Shown: positions 57,201 through 64,000 of the stretch, piece by piece | Numbering within the stretch: position 1 is the first letter of the stretch | Layout: each line of letters opens with the position of its first letter | DNA from: Pseudomonas iridis | GTDB taxonomy: Bacteria > Pseudomonadota > Gammaproteobacteria > Pseudomonadales > Pseudomonadaceae | Reading direction: 5' to 3' | DNA: 64,000 nt | NCBI RefSeq assembly: GCF_017980685.1 | Contig: NZ_JACXXO010000002.1 | Coordinates: 496,001-560,000 of the forward strand | The notes under the pieces: model-generated | What the model was told of the DNA's origin: nothing | The model's database searches: none | What the model saw: only the letters and a program-made list of their open reading frames with translations | Program-made: the position numbers and the translations under genes

Positions 57201-60200
57201 AGCCGACACCGTGCTTTCTTCTAATCTGCGGCTCGACAGCTTTCTGCAAAGTGCGGCGATTACGGATGTTCAAGGTGTTTCGGTATGGGGAAAACAGGCG
57301 CTCGGGCGCGCCCGCTCCTTGAATGAAAATGCTCGAATGGGGGCCAGTCTGACGCAGCTGGATGCTCGTTACTGGACGCAGGAATTTGCCCAGGCCACTG
57401 ACCTTCTGCGTGCCGAGTACAAACTGGGACGTGAATATCTGCCGTTGCTGGACACCGTCGAAAAAACGCCGGAGGCGGGTTACTCGTTGACCATGGCTGA
57501 CGTTCTCCAGCCGCAGAACACACTCAAGGTTTCCACCAGCGACGCGCGGTTCAGCAAGCTCAGGCATCACCTTCAGCGTCTGGCAAAAAACCTGGCCGGT
57601 GAGGCCACTCATGCGGGTGAAGCCGACGGCGGGAGTCGCTTGAGTTTCGCCTTTGCGATTCAGACGCTGATTACCGAAATGCGCCAGCGCGATTACCAGA
57701 GCGGTGAAGGACAGATGCCGACATTGGCGATTGCCCTTCAGGTTCAGGTGTATGTGAACTACGCACAACTGGGTTTTGGCGTGGTCAGCGATGCGGTGCA
57801 GATCGCCCGGCTGGTGCAGCAGGTGTCGACCGCCGAACAGGCGCTGAAACAGACCTCGGTTTCGGGACGTTTGGCCGGTCGTGCTGCCACTGGCGTCGGT
57901 TTCCTGTTCTCCCTGGCGAATATCGGGTTCGATATTTACAACCTGTCGATTGCCGAAAACCATGAGCAGCGATCGCGGTTTTCCACCTCGCTGGCCTTCA
58001 ACGTAGCGGCACTGGGCCTGGATATCGTTGCGCTGGCTGCCGGTGGCGTCGCTGGCGGGGTAGCCGCTTTCCTGTCTGTACCTTTGCTCGGTATCGGCAT
58101 CGGCGTGACAGCCATCGCCAGCAATCTGGGGCAGATCCGGGACAAGGCCACGGCTGTCGGCAACCATCTGCGCGATATCCAGAATGCTTACACGCCTGGA
58201 GCCTATACGCTTGAACACGGGGTTCTACAGTTCCCGGCCGAGGCGGTCATCACGCGACTTGATCTGCAAGGTAATCAAGTCCGGTTCAGCAGCCAGAGTT
58301 TTTACCCGTGGGTGGGCGGTCCTCTGGAGTTGCCGCAATACACCAGTGCCGCACAGCATATGCACCGCGCCATCAACATTCGGGAGGCTTTGGAACTGCC
58401 CGCAGTCATGACGCTCGACAAGGGGCGAGCCGCCGATCGCCATACGGTCGTGCTGCCGTGTACGCCTGTCTGCTTTTACGGATACGAGTATCAACTGGGG
58501 GGCACGGGACACGAGTATGTGCCAAAGCCAGGAGAGGTGGTTGCGCCGCGAGCAGCGAGTGAGGCCCCCGGGCCGCAGTGGTATTCATACCTCTCGCCTC
58601 TTGCTGCGGCCATCGAAGCGATTGCCGACAGCTTCAACGATGGCATCTATACCCGCTATCCCCAATTACGCAACAGTGCCGCTTACAAGCTGGAGTACGA
58701 CAAACAAGGTAATCAACGGTTTTACCTGTACAGCACGCCATCGCTGAAACACATCCTCTACAAACTGCTACCGGTCCATAAGCCGACAAACATAGAAGTG
58801 CAGCTGGATGACCATGTCCGTCAGTTGGTCGTCCCGCAGTTGCCGAAGGAGTGGAAGCAGTGCATTTCCTACGAGATCTTCAGCCACTCACCAGGCCCCC
58901 GTCAGCTCTGGCTGACGCCGGGCCTTGTTGCGGTTTCCCTACACAACTATGCGGCGACGCAGTGGATACTTCATGCACCGTGGGCCAGCGAAAAAAGCGT
59001 TCGCTTTGACGGCGCGTCGCTCAACGTCGACGGGATTCGCATCGACGGTCATGTGGATTTCATCGAGCTGGCGAACGGTGAATTGTTCCGTCTCGACTGG
59101 AAGGCCGTGCGGCTGATCCTGGTGTCCATCAGGCTGGAGCATCCCACTGGCTTGGCCAATGCTTCTTCATTGCACATTTCGATAGGCAGAGAAACCTCGC
59201 AGGCAGCGGTGCTGGCGCGGATTCGAATGCTGGTGGCAGAACAACGCGTGGCCACCGCTTATGTGCCATTGAACAAGTTCAGGGTGCCGCTGAGCGCGGC
59301 AAACCAGCCGGTGTTCGTCACTGCTTACTATGACGTGGCGAACGCCCGGTTGCTGTATGCACGCAACCTGCCTGAGGCAATCAACGATGGCGTGATACTG
59401 GCGGCAGTCGATGCCGTGCACGCCTGGTTCTATCACCCCGAGCATGCAACGGTCTGGCGCGTCGACGTGATCACCGGCACGGTCAACCATCGCTACCGGT
59501 TGCTGAATCCCGCCAGTGGCTCAAGGATTATCGGTTGTGAACAGACTGTCGGCGGCATTCGGGTGCGGCAAACGATGCTTGCGGTCGACAGCGGCGTAGA
59601 GAGCGGTTTTGAATATTTTCTGACTGAGTCCTCGGTAACGCTTGAGTGCATCAACACTTCGGCTGCCTGGGGCGATTACACACCGCGTCGGCCGGCCAGT
59701 TACTGGCGCTCATTGGTTGATCGCTTCAAAATGCCGCGTGACTACGCCGACAGCACCTCCGGCATGGCGGCGAGCGTGGGCATGTGGCGGCCCGCTCAGT
59801 TTGTGCAGATACGCAGTCAGGTCCAGCAAGCGGTTCGAGATATCGGCTGGATTCGTCTGGCCGACGGTCTGTATTTCCAGCCAGACCGTGCCAGTGGCCT
59901 CGATCTGGATACGAAGATGCTGGTCTGGGATGCAGGTCTGGGCGATCTCCCGCTGTTCTACAGCAAAAGCGCCGGACTGCTGCAGCGGGGGGCCGGAACG
60001 GATGACTCGCAAGTTATCGCAACCGACGTCATCGATGTGAGCCAATTCGCCCAGCGTTTCATCGCCACCCGGGAGGACGGTCTGTCGTTCGAGGTCGACA
60101 AGCAAGGCTTGATGAAGTTTGTGGGCGTCGGGACGCACTGGTTGCAGATGCAGACGGATTGGCTCGCCGCTTTACCGGCGCTTGCCGAAACGTGGAAAGC

Positions 60201-61371
60201 GGCGCCGTTCTCGATCAATGGGCTGAGCAATGTCGGCGACACACATTCGCTGGCGATGTGGTGCATCGACGACACGTTCTTGCTCGTCAAAATCGCTGGT
60301 GCCACGGAGCTGAATCTGGTTGGACTGACCCCAGACAAACAGGCCGCATGGTTGCTGGATACCTGGGGACAACTCTATCGCCAGCCTCTGATGAACATCG
60401 AGGCGCTGCGTCGGGCGTTTGCCGATGGCAGTCGCCTGTTACATCCGGAGCATTTGCCAGATGCGGAAAAGGTCTGGTCGCAATGGTCCTTTACCCAAGT
60501 GCTGATGGACGGCCGAGGCCTGCTCGGGCAAACCCGCGAGGGCGTCAATCTGGAACTGATAGATCAGCAGCCTGCACGCATTATCAGTTTCGAAAACAAA
60601 TGGCCGGATGTGGCCGGCCAACGTCCCGAACAGTTGCAGGAGCGCTTGCGAGCACTATTGAACAAGCAAAACCACGCACCGTTCCTGCCAGTCAAACGCC
60701 ATGCGGATCGCTACACGTACTACGTGCCGCAACTGGACCGGCTGTTCGATGTTAGCGGTCGCGCCGACGGGCAGTGGGCGGTGTTTCTGGGGAATCGCGA
60801 TGAGTCGGTGCCGCTGCTGTACGATCCTGTGGACGGCTTGATTTTCAGCCGTGGTGCGCAGAAGGACATCTGGCTGGCGGGCAGTTACGCACAGCGTGAA
60901 GGGGAGTTGCTGTCGCTTGAAGTGAGTGGCGAGGTCAGCGATCTCGTGGCGCTGCTGCCGGACGGGATCAACACGTTGGTACTGGCTTTCGGTGCGCAGA
61001 CGTCAAGCTACCGGATCTCGGATGACGCGTGGCGGCGTCTGGATTGCATTGTGGTTGATAGTCGCCGGCCATCAGCCCGGCAAGTCGCCGGCGAAGGTAC
61101 GCTGGTGCTGGACATGGCTGGCAATGAGCGCCTGCTGATGTCGCAGGTTGATGGGCAACTGGTGTTCACCGATCCGGACAACGCACACAGTCTGATCTTG
61201 CGACATGTCATACCCGAAGAGGGCAAACCGGGCATGTCGATGCAGATCAGCGTCAAAGTTGCAGACGAGCATTGCGCATTCCCGGTCGAACAATGGCTGA
61301 GCGCCATTTCACAAACCAAAAATGACCAAGGGGTTGCCACGCTCAAAGCAGTCGTTGAAAAGATCGGCTGA
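54229..61371 (+). CDS. Large TcdA/TcdB-like multidomain toxin (glycosyltransferase, C58-like protease, pore)
   Basis: This 2,380-residue protein has several modules. Residues about 105-640 are a GT44-type glycosyltransferase: IMHFVWVGG (111-119), ASDVVRL with Asp283 and Arg286, and the metal-binding Asp299-x-Asp301. The 16-residue gap between Asp283 and Asp299 equals that of TcdB. Residues about 815-960 carry a Cys832 (RRCYPLA), His919 (GNHALLVA), Asp938 (FYDPNFA) set like C58 YopT-type proteases. Residues about 1165-1330 are hydrophobic and match the TcdB translocation region (LFSLANIGFDIYNLS). The last 1,000 residues hold repeated beta-rich stretches and no typical CROPs. ATG 54229 has AAGGA nine bases upstream. 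ATG 54223 is an alternative. No secretion signal or secretion genes are adjacent. Rho-family GTPases are the likely target by family. Confidence 0.85.
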   Translation: MGARESYASTNGFISVEDFSVLQLALIEFADSAEYAMLNAHHEVAIKTVDAAEKLLAVKLFQEKLGSLLSRSKPSAPVAINRIQGGLKEYIARLSATVEILSGAATPVPNIMHFVWVGGSEVGAIQRDYMNIWREVLKPEQYRLNLWYDSDALLAFEMNRVILDSARVDAMESGGALAGQPSELARMIEDRARVLKHQMFAYIEQPQWRGRADEARIDLMVRAYGKDRATLEAFRQKCLASHQAMAGPDLDLRDVRQAFAGHFLQDVYQREVAMRGNFAAASDVVRLQAVHLEGGRYSDMDYLPPLADKLGGVDISGFNGEQRFAVLKLLLDHNEALMPGRDALRYEGISGEIPARHVEALTAFARSKPRALDIFVAPRDKGVPRQAIRLGTAHSDPSRGEMNAHMLAHPGSGMTRSIMEVIRVNYDCLTEVERRMGAAGAGWGEKARLNKVIADVMEEKAARVIALSHADELYLPRLELAILQYYSDGIRPESRGTIVLSGPSAASAGLGKYAATHLQLAQWLAVRDKLKLTQGYNVFTEEELVSGWTVNGTEEDWLIKEVEKWQTGKLKSRYAGQLADLLKQHTLTFKQGWPVIEGKPVLLTSVLQTLMDELGGSFIRVMKDKLSGDFTFDTAFSIDFETRQQIIAQPDNQIPASHGVEPTSNLNELFTHVAHGSLNPEHLSPMLRVILGGIFGATSLDDAGFAGVWQQVSDIAHATTQDGLFDRYNAIENAVRQRQSAVNETASALGGLPDSHTSRELKVIALTEPLTLDRWRQRVEQINRTARREYHAQILKRGGQVRNLFFKAGAISTRQMPQDLLMNTAGDPGRRCYPLALLTASALAQGESAERALIGRVANAGKTPDDADSRALLLALDELHQTPVTDHGTAHGLLGVEGVVQMLQAKTAPAVMLLDTGNHALLVAKVMQGDTPVFRFYDPNFAIFGFAGAPELTLGMALYLSAGKSAMARLYGLDDIAKAQFNVIELNTTKIADTVLSSNLRLDSFLQSAAITDVQGVSVWGKQALGRARSLNENARMGASLTQLDARYWTQEFAQATDLLRAEYKLGREYLPLLDTVEKTPEAGYSLTMADVLQPQNTLKVSTSDARFSKLRHHLQRLAKNLAGEATHAGEADGGSRLSFAFAIQTLITEMRQRDYQSGEGQMPTLAIALQVQVYVNYAQLGFGVVSDAVQIARLVQQVSTAEQALKQTSVSGRLAGRAATGVGFLFSLANIGFDIYNLSIAENHEQRSRFSTSLAFNVAALGLDIVALAAGGVAGGVAAFLSVPLLGIGIGVTAIASNLGQIRDKATAVGNHLRDIQNAYTPGAYTLEHGVLQFPAEAVITRLDLQGNQVRFSSQSFYPWVGGPLELPQYTSAAQHMHRAINIREALELPAVMTLDKGRAADRHTVVLPCTPVCFYGYEYQLGGTGHEYVPKPGEVVAPRAASEAPGPQWYSYLSPLAAAIEAIADSFNDGIYTRYPQLRNSAAYKLEYDKQGNQRFYLYSTPSLKHILYKLLPVHKPTNIEVQLDDHVRQLVVPQLPKEWKQCISYEIFSHSPGPRQLWLTPGLVAVSLHNYAATQWILHAPWASEKSVRFDGASLNVDGIRIDGHVDFIELANGELFRLDWKAVRLILVSIRLEHPTGLANASSLHISIGRETSQAAVLARIRMLVAEQRVATAYVPLNKFRVPLSAANQPVFVTAYYDVANARLLYARNLPEAINDGVILAAVDAVHAWFYHPEHATVWRVDVITGTVNHRYRLLNPASGSRIIGCEQTVGGIRVRQTMLAVDSGVESGFEYFLTESSVTLECINTSAAWGDYTPRRPASYWRSLVDRFKMPRDYADSTSGMAASVGMWRPAQFVQIRSQVQQAVRDIGWIRLADGLYFQPDRASGLDLDTKMLVWDAGLGDLPLFYSKSAGLLQRGAGTDDSQVIATDVIDVSQFAQRFIATREDGLSFEVDKQGLMKFVGVGTHWLQMQTDWLAALPALAETWKAAPFSINGLSNVGDTHSLAMWCIDDTFLLVKIAGATELNLVGLTPDKQAAWLLDTWGQLYRQPLMNIEALRRAFADGSRLLHPEHLPDAEKVWSQWSFTQVLMDGRGLLGQTREGVNLELIDQQPARIISFENKWPDVAGQRPEQLQERLRALLNKQNHAPFLPVKRHADRYTYYVPQLDRLFDVSGRADGQWAVFLGNRDESVPLLYDPVDGLIFSRGAQKDIWLAGSYAQREGELLSLEVSGEVSDLVALLPDGINTLVLAFGAQTSSYRISDDAWRRLDCIVVDSRRPSARQVAGEGTLVLDMAGNERLLMSQVDGQLVFTDPDNAHSLILRHVIPEEGKPGMSMQISVKVADEHCAFPVEQWLSAISQTKNDQGVATLKAVVEKIG

Positions 61372-61394
61372 AATATCACGGCAAACTGAACGCG

Positions 61395-61429
61395 AAGGGT
61401 CGTGAGCGAATCAGCTCACGACCCTTTTT
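61395..61429. terminator. Bidirectional terminator between toxin gene and marC
   Basis: AAGGGTCGTGAGC and GCTCACGACCCTT make a perfect 13 bp stem with a 6 nt loop. The flanking T and A runs let it work for both convergent genes. Confidence 0.93.
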
Positions 61430-62021
61430 ACCCCAGATAACCCTTGATCCCGGTAAAGATGATCTGCGCCGCCAGTGCGCACACAAACAGTCCCATCAAA
61501 CGACTGACAATCTGCAAACCCTGATCGCCGAGAATCCGCTCGATGCGGTTCGACAGGTACAGCACCACGCCGACGGTGAAGCTGGCCAGCGCAATGCTCA
61601 CGATCGCCGTGAGCTTGTCGTCCCAGTGTGGCTGGCTGACGCCCATCACCAACAAGGCGCCGATAGTGCCGGGGCCGACGGTCAGCGGAATGGTCAACGG
61701 CACGATGGTCACATCCTGCTGCACATTGTCGGTTTGCACCACCGACTTGCCTTGCGCCATGCCCAGCGCCGAGATGAACAGCACGCTGCCGGCACCGATC
61801 CTGAACGCGTCCACGGTGATGCCGAACACGTCGAAGATCACTCGCCCGAACAAATACAGCAGGACGCTGGAAACCAGGGTGGCGATCGCCACTTTCCACG
61901 CCAGGCGCCGTTGCTCCTTGCGCGAATAACCACGGGTCAGACTGATAAAGCAGGACAACACGAAGAACGGGCTGTAGAGCACCAGCATCTTCAGGTAAAC
62001 GCTGAATAACACGTGGAGCAT
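61428..62021 (-). CDS. MarC-family integral membrane protein
   Basis: This 197-residue protein is of the MarC/YhgN family with six hydrophobic segments. Conserved parts are LYSPFFVLSCFISLTRGY, IPLTIPLTVGPGTIGALLVM and GIKGYLG at the C-terminus. The function is unknown. The family was once thought to give multiple antibiotic resistance, which was not confirmed. It is transcribed toward the toxin gene, with the shared terminator between them. Confidence 0.88.
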   Translation of the reverse strand: MLHVLFSVYLKMLVLYSPFFVLSCFISLTRGYSRKEQRRLAWKVAIATLVSSVLLYLFGRVIFDVFGITVDAFRIGAGSVLFISALGMAQGKSVVQTDNVQQDVTIVPLTIPLTVGPGTIGALLVMGVSQPHWDDKLTAIVSIALASFTVGVVLYLSNRIERILGDQGLQIVSRLMGLFVCALAAQIIFTGIKGYLG

Positions 62022-62252
62022 GGTTTTGGCTCACGACAGGAGAGTGTGGGAATGGAGTCTATCAGTCGTTCAGGTTTTTGTCGGTAGCGACTTTTTAAAG
62101 TGTTTTGAGTTGCTGTTGTTTGGTGGTTAGTTGTCGTTTTTGTTTGCTGACGATTATGTTACATGTTCAGGTTTGTATGTTCTTGATTGGCTGGTTATGG
62201 TTGCTCTCGCAAGTTCATGAGGATTTGTTTTAATAATGATAAGGAGATTGTG
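62022..62252. promoter_or_regulatory. AT-rich divergent region before the three-gene family
   Basis: This 231 bp stretch is much more AT-rich than the surrounding genes and must contain the promoters of marC and of the first paralogue. No gene is seen. The strong AAGGAG at 62241 fixes the start of the next gene. Confidence 0.45.
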
Positions 62253-63041
62253 ATGAGTAATCAGGTAATGCAGAAAGCGTTTGTCGAGAAATGTCTGAGT
62301 GATATTCAACAATATGATGTTGGTGACATGCCTGCTATTCGTAGCCGCAGTTTTTCACCGGGCGATACTGTTGTAGTGCCGGAAAAAGGCTCTATCGTTG
62401 GTGAAGGTATTTTGACCTTTACGGGTTATCTCAGTGAAGTAAATCGAACCGACGCACAAAATGCCTATCTTTTTGCAAGCTTGGTAGCGAACAAAAAGTA
62501 TCCGCGGGAAGACCAGGGGCAGGATTGGTACTTGTTGTTCCGTGACGTGATGAACAAAGCGGGCTGGACGGCTACCAGCATCTATTACAATAACCTCGAA
62601 GTCGGCGGTACCAGTGTCCGTATGGACAAACTGGTACTGGAAATTCTAGGTTCGGTTATCTCGGGTCTGGCATTGCCCGGTCCGACTAGCGCATTGATGC
62701 TGAAAGTGGCAACCGATGCAATTGCAGCACTGAGCAAACGTGAGACCGCCTTAACGCTGTATGAGCGAAATCTTCTGAATAACGGCGTGGGTGGTATCTC
62801 GACCGGAGCCTGCACCGAAGTGAATGGTGTGCCCTTGATGGCTGTCGGTGCAGTTCGTTTTCAGCGCCGGAATAGGTCGGACAAAGTGCTGTTCGTCGAT
62901 GTGGATGTTCGCAACGTGAAAATGTATCGGGGCGAGACCGTATTTGAAAAAAATACGGATGTCGCCAATGCGACTCGCGACTATATACGCACCAAGTTGG
63001 GCCTGAATGCACTTTCTAAAATCGAAGAGTTCGAGATTTAA
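62253..63041 (+). CDS. Uncharacterised protein, first of three tandem paralogues
   Basis: This 262-residue protein belongs to a family I do not recognise. It has no signal peptide. It shares the pattern NAYLFASLVANKK...DWYLLFRDVMNKAGW (residues about 70-105) with the two genes that follow. A long amphipathic or weakly hydrophobic stretch (LEILGSVISGLALPGPTSAL) then leads to a beta-rich C-terminal half (GAVRFQRRNRSDKVLFVDVD). AAGGAG lies six bases before the ATG at 62253. Base composition is lower in GC than in the housekeeping genes, hinting at transfer. A secreted or effector role is possible but unsupported. Confidence 0.75.
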   Translation: MSNQVMQKAFVEKCLSDIQQYDVGDMPAIRSRSFSPGDTVVVPEKGSIVGEGILTFTGYLSEVNRTDAQNAYLFASLVANKKYPREDQGQDWYLLFRDVMNKAGWTATSIYYNNLEVGGTSVRMDKLVLEILGSVISGLALPGPTSALMLKVATDAIAALSKRETALTLYERNLLNNGVGGISTGACTEVNGVPLMAVGAVRFQRRNRSDKVLFVDVDVRNVKMYRGETVFEKNTDVANATRDYIRTKLGLNALSKIEEFEI

Positions 63042-63097
63042 CCGGTGCTGGAAGGGCGGTCGATGTCGGCTGCCCTTTTTATATTCAGGAGGGTGAC

Positions 63098-63811
63098 ATG
63101 GACGACGAATATTTGACGATGGTGGTGGGAAATTCCATTGTACTTGTGCCGGAAGTTGATGGTGCGGCGGCTTACGATGATCTGATCAATTCGATCTTGC
63201 TTGCACAACTGGTGGCTAATAAAAAGATTGAAACAACGCCTGGGTTAATTTGGTATGGCGCCTATATGGAAGTTCTCGATGCGTACTGGTTACGTCCAAA
63301 AAAAGCGAATCAGACGTGGGGGTTCAGACACAACACAGAAGAACTCGTGCCAAATGCGTTTACCGCTATGTTGACTCACGGTGCATTAGGTGACGCCCAT
63401 ACAATCGCTGCGGTTCTGGCACGAGTTGCAAAGTTACCGGACGAAGAGCCGGCGCTCCAACTGCTGCGAAGTCACATGCAAACATTAGTTGAGCCTGCGC
63501 CAGCCAAAGTGTCAGCTCCGCTGACGAGTGTACGGTTGCTGGTGATAGACGCGAAATCTCCCACCTCGATTACCAGTGCGTATGTCGAGTTCAAGACGCG
63601 AAAGGTATTGAGCCCCAATCCATTCCAGCAGTCGTATCAATCTAATGATTTGCACGGTTTGGTTCACGTGCATCACGCGTGTGAAACCCTTGTCGAACAG
63701 CTCTACGGTCCTGTGCGTGCGGCGATTGCTGTAAAAGTAAGGGACAGGCTTGCGGGCAATGTTGCGACGTTGACCCTGCCAACGGAGGTGAAGCCATGTC
63801 GGATTCCATGA
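63098..63811 (+). CDS. Uncharacterised protein, second of three tandem paralogues
   Basis: This 237-residue paralogue has the same signature, INSILLAQLVANKK followed by WYGAYMEVLDAYW. The middle is helical and the C-terminal part is beta-rich (TSVRLLVIDAKSPTS, AYVEFKTRKVL). AGGAGG lies just before the ATG. It ends inside the start of the third gene, so the two are translationally coupled. Function unknown. Confidence 0.75.
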   Translation: MDDEYLTMVVGNSIVLVPEVDGAAAYDDLINSILLAQLVANKKIETTPGLIWYGAYMEVLDAYWLRPKKANQTWGFRHNTEELVPNAFTAMLTHGALGDAHTIAAVLARVAKLPDEEPALQLLRSHMQTLVEPAPAKVSAPLTSVRLLVIDAKSPTSITSAYVEFKTRKVLSPNPFQQSYQSNDLHGLVHVHHACETLVEQLYGPVRAAIAVKVRDRLAGNVATLTLPTEVKPCRIP

Positions 63812-64000
63812 CACCGCAGGCCGCCGTGGTGGGCGCCAGTGTTGTGGCATTCGCCAGCGGTGTGCCGACGCCCCACCGAGATGACATCTACATGAGCACC
63901 GCTCATGCACAAATGGCGACACGCGCGGCAATTGAGGACGGGCTATCGACTGACTGGTTTGAGTACTACTGCAAGGTACTCAGGTTTATCGGTTGGGATG
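63796..64000 (+). CDS. Uncharacterised protein, third of three tandem paralogues (cut by window end)
   Basis: The first 68 residues are seen: an N-terminal segment (AAVVGASVVAFASGVPTPH), then STAHAQMATRAAIEDG and DWFEYYCKVLRFIGWD. These match the shared signature of the two preceding genes. The ATG at 63796 has GGAGG at good distance and overlaps the previous stop by 16 bases. The rest is outside the window. Confidence 0.7.
   Translation, partial: MSDSMTPQAAVVGASVVAFASGVPTPHRDDIYMSTAHAQMATRAAIEDGLSTDWFEYYCKVLRFIGWD

Overview
The window reads as a chromosomal segment of a fluorescent Pseudomonas (P. fluorescens/P. koreensis-like). The support is high-GC coding with Pseudomonas-typical synteny (amaB-amaA, bra/liv transporter, urt-ure, the split cobalamin cluster, cbpA-cbpM) and about twenty copies of the REPIN palindromes (paired, inverted 'GTGGGAGC...GCTTGC/GCCTGCTCGCGA' REP units) typical of this group, nearly all between genes. 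No rRNA, tRNA, CRISPR array, intact insertion sequence or prophage was seen.

Layout. 0.1-4.1 kb: LysR regulator diverging from amaB-amaA (lysine/pipecolate catabolism). 4.1-9.7 kb: branched-chain amino acid ABC operon braCDEFG, preceded by a near-consensus sigma-54 promoter and five phased GGTTGCA-like direct repeats. 9.7-13.6 kb: a gene-free stretch rich in DnaA-box-like 9-mers, an SDR, a cation diffusion facilitator and an AGE-family isomerase. 13.8-16.2 kb: urease accessory genes ureE-F-G-J. 16.5-25.8 kb: TetR regulator, a secreted tandem-repeat protein, AsmA-like protein, ferritin-like protein, a LysR remnant, lipase, a frameshifted EamA exporter diverging from an AraC regulator, a PsiF-like protein and an AI-2E/PerM permease. 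25.9-28.7 kb: YegD-type Hsp70, CbpA and CbpM. 28.9-30.3 kb: an unusual SET-domain protein with a module I associate with large Pseudomonas toxins. 30.3-40.6 kb (minus strand): urtABCDE-ureD-ureA-two GNATs-ureB-ureC, with a sigma-54 promoter before urtA. 41.0-46.0 kb (minus): copper cluster of two DUF2946 proteins, a PCuAC chaperone, an OprC-like TonB receptor and a PepSY membrane protein. 46.1-46.3 kb: a broken HigA-like antitoxin. 46.4-53.9 kb: cobalamin genes cobK-cbiD-cobL diverging from cobG-H-I-cobJ(cbiG fusion). 54.2-61.4 kb: a 2,380-residue toxin combining a TcdA/TcdB-type glycosyltransferase, a C58-like Cys/His/Asp protease signature and a TcdB-like pore region. 61.4-62.0 kb: MarC. 62.3-64.0 kb: three tandem paralogues of unknown function, the last cut by the window edge.

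How it fits together. Much of the window concerns nitrogen: lysine/pipecolate and branched-chain amino acid use, urea uptake and hydrolysis, and nickel supply to urease. The two transporter operons both carry sigma-54 promoters, which points to shared nitrogen control. The copper and cobalamin blocks handle metals and a metal cofactor. The 54-64 kb end and the SET-domain gene look like accessory host- or predator-directed functions and hold the most novel material.
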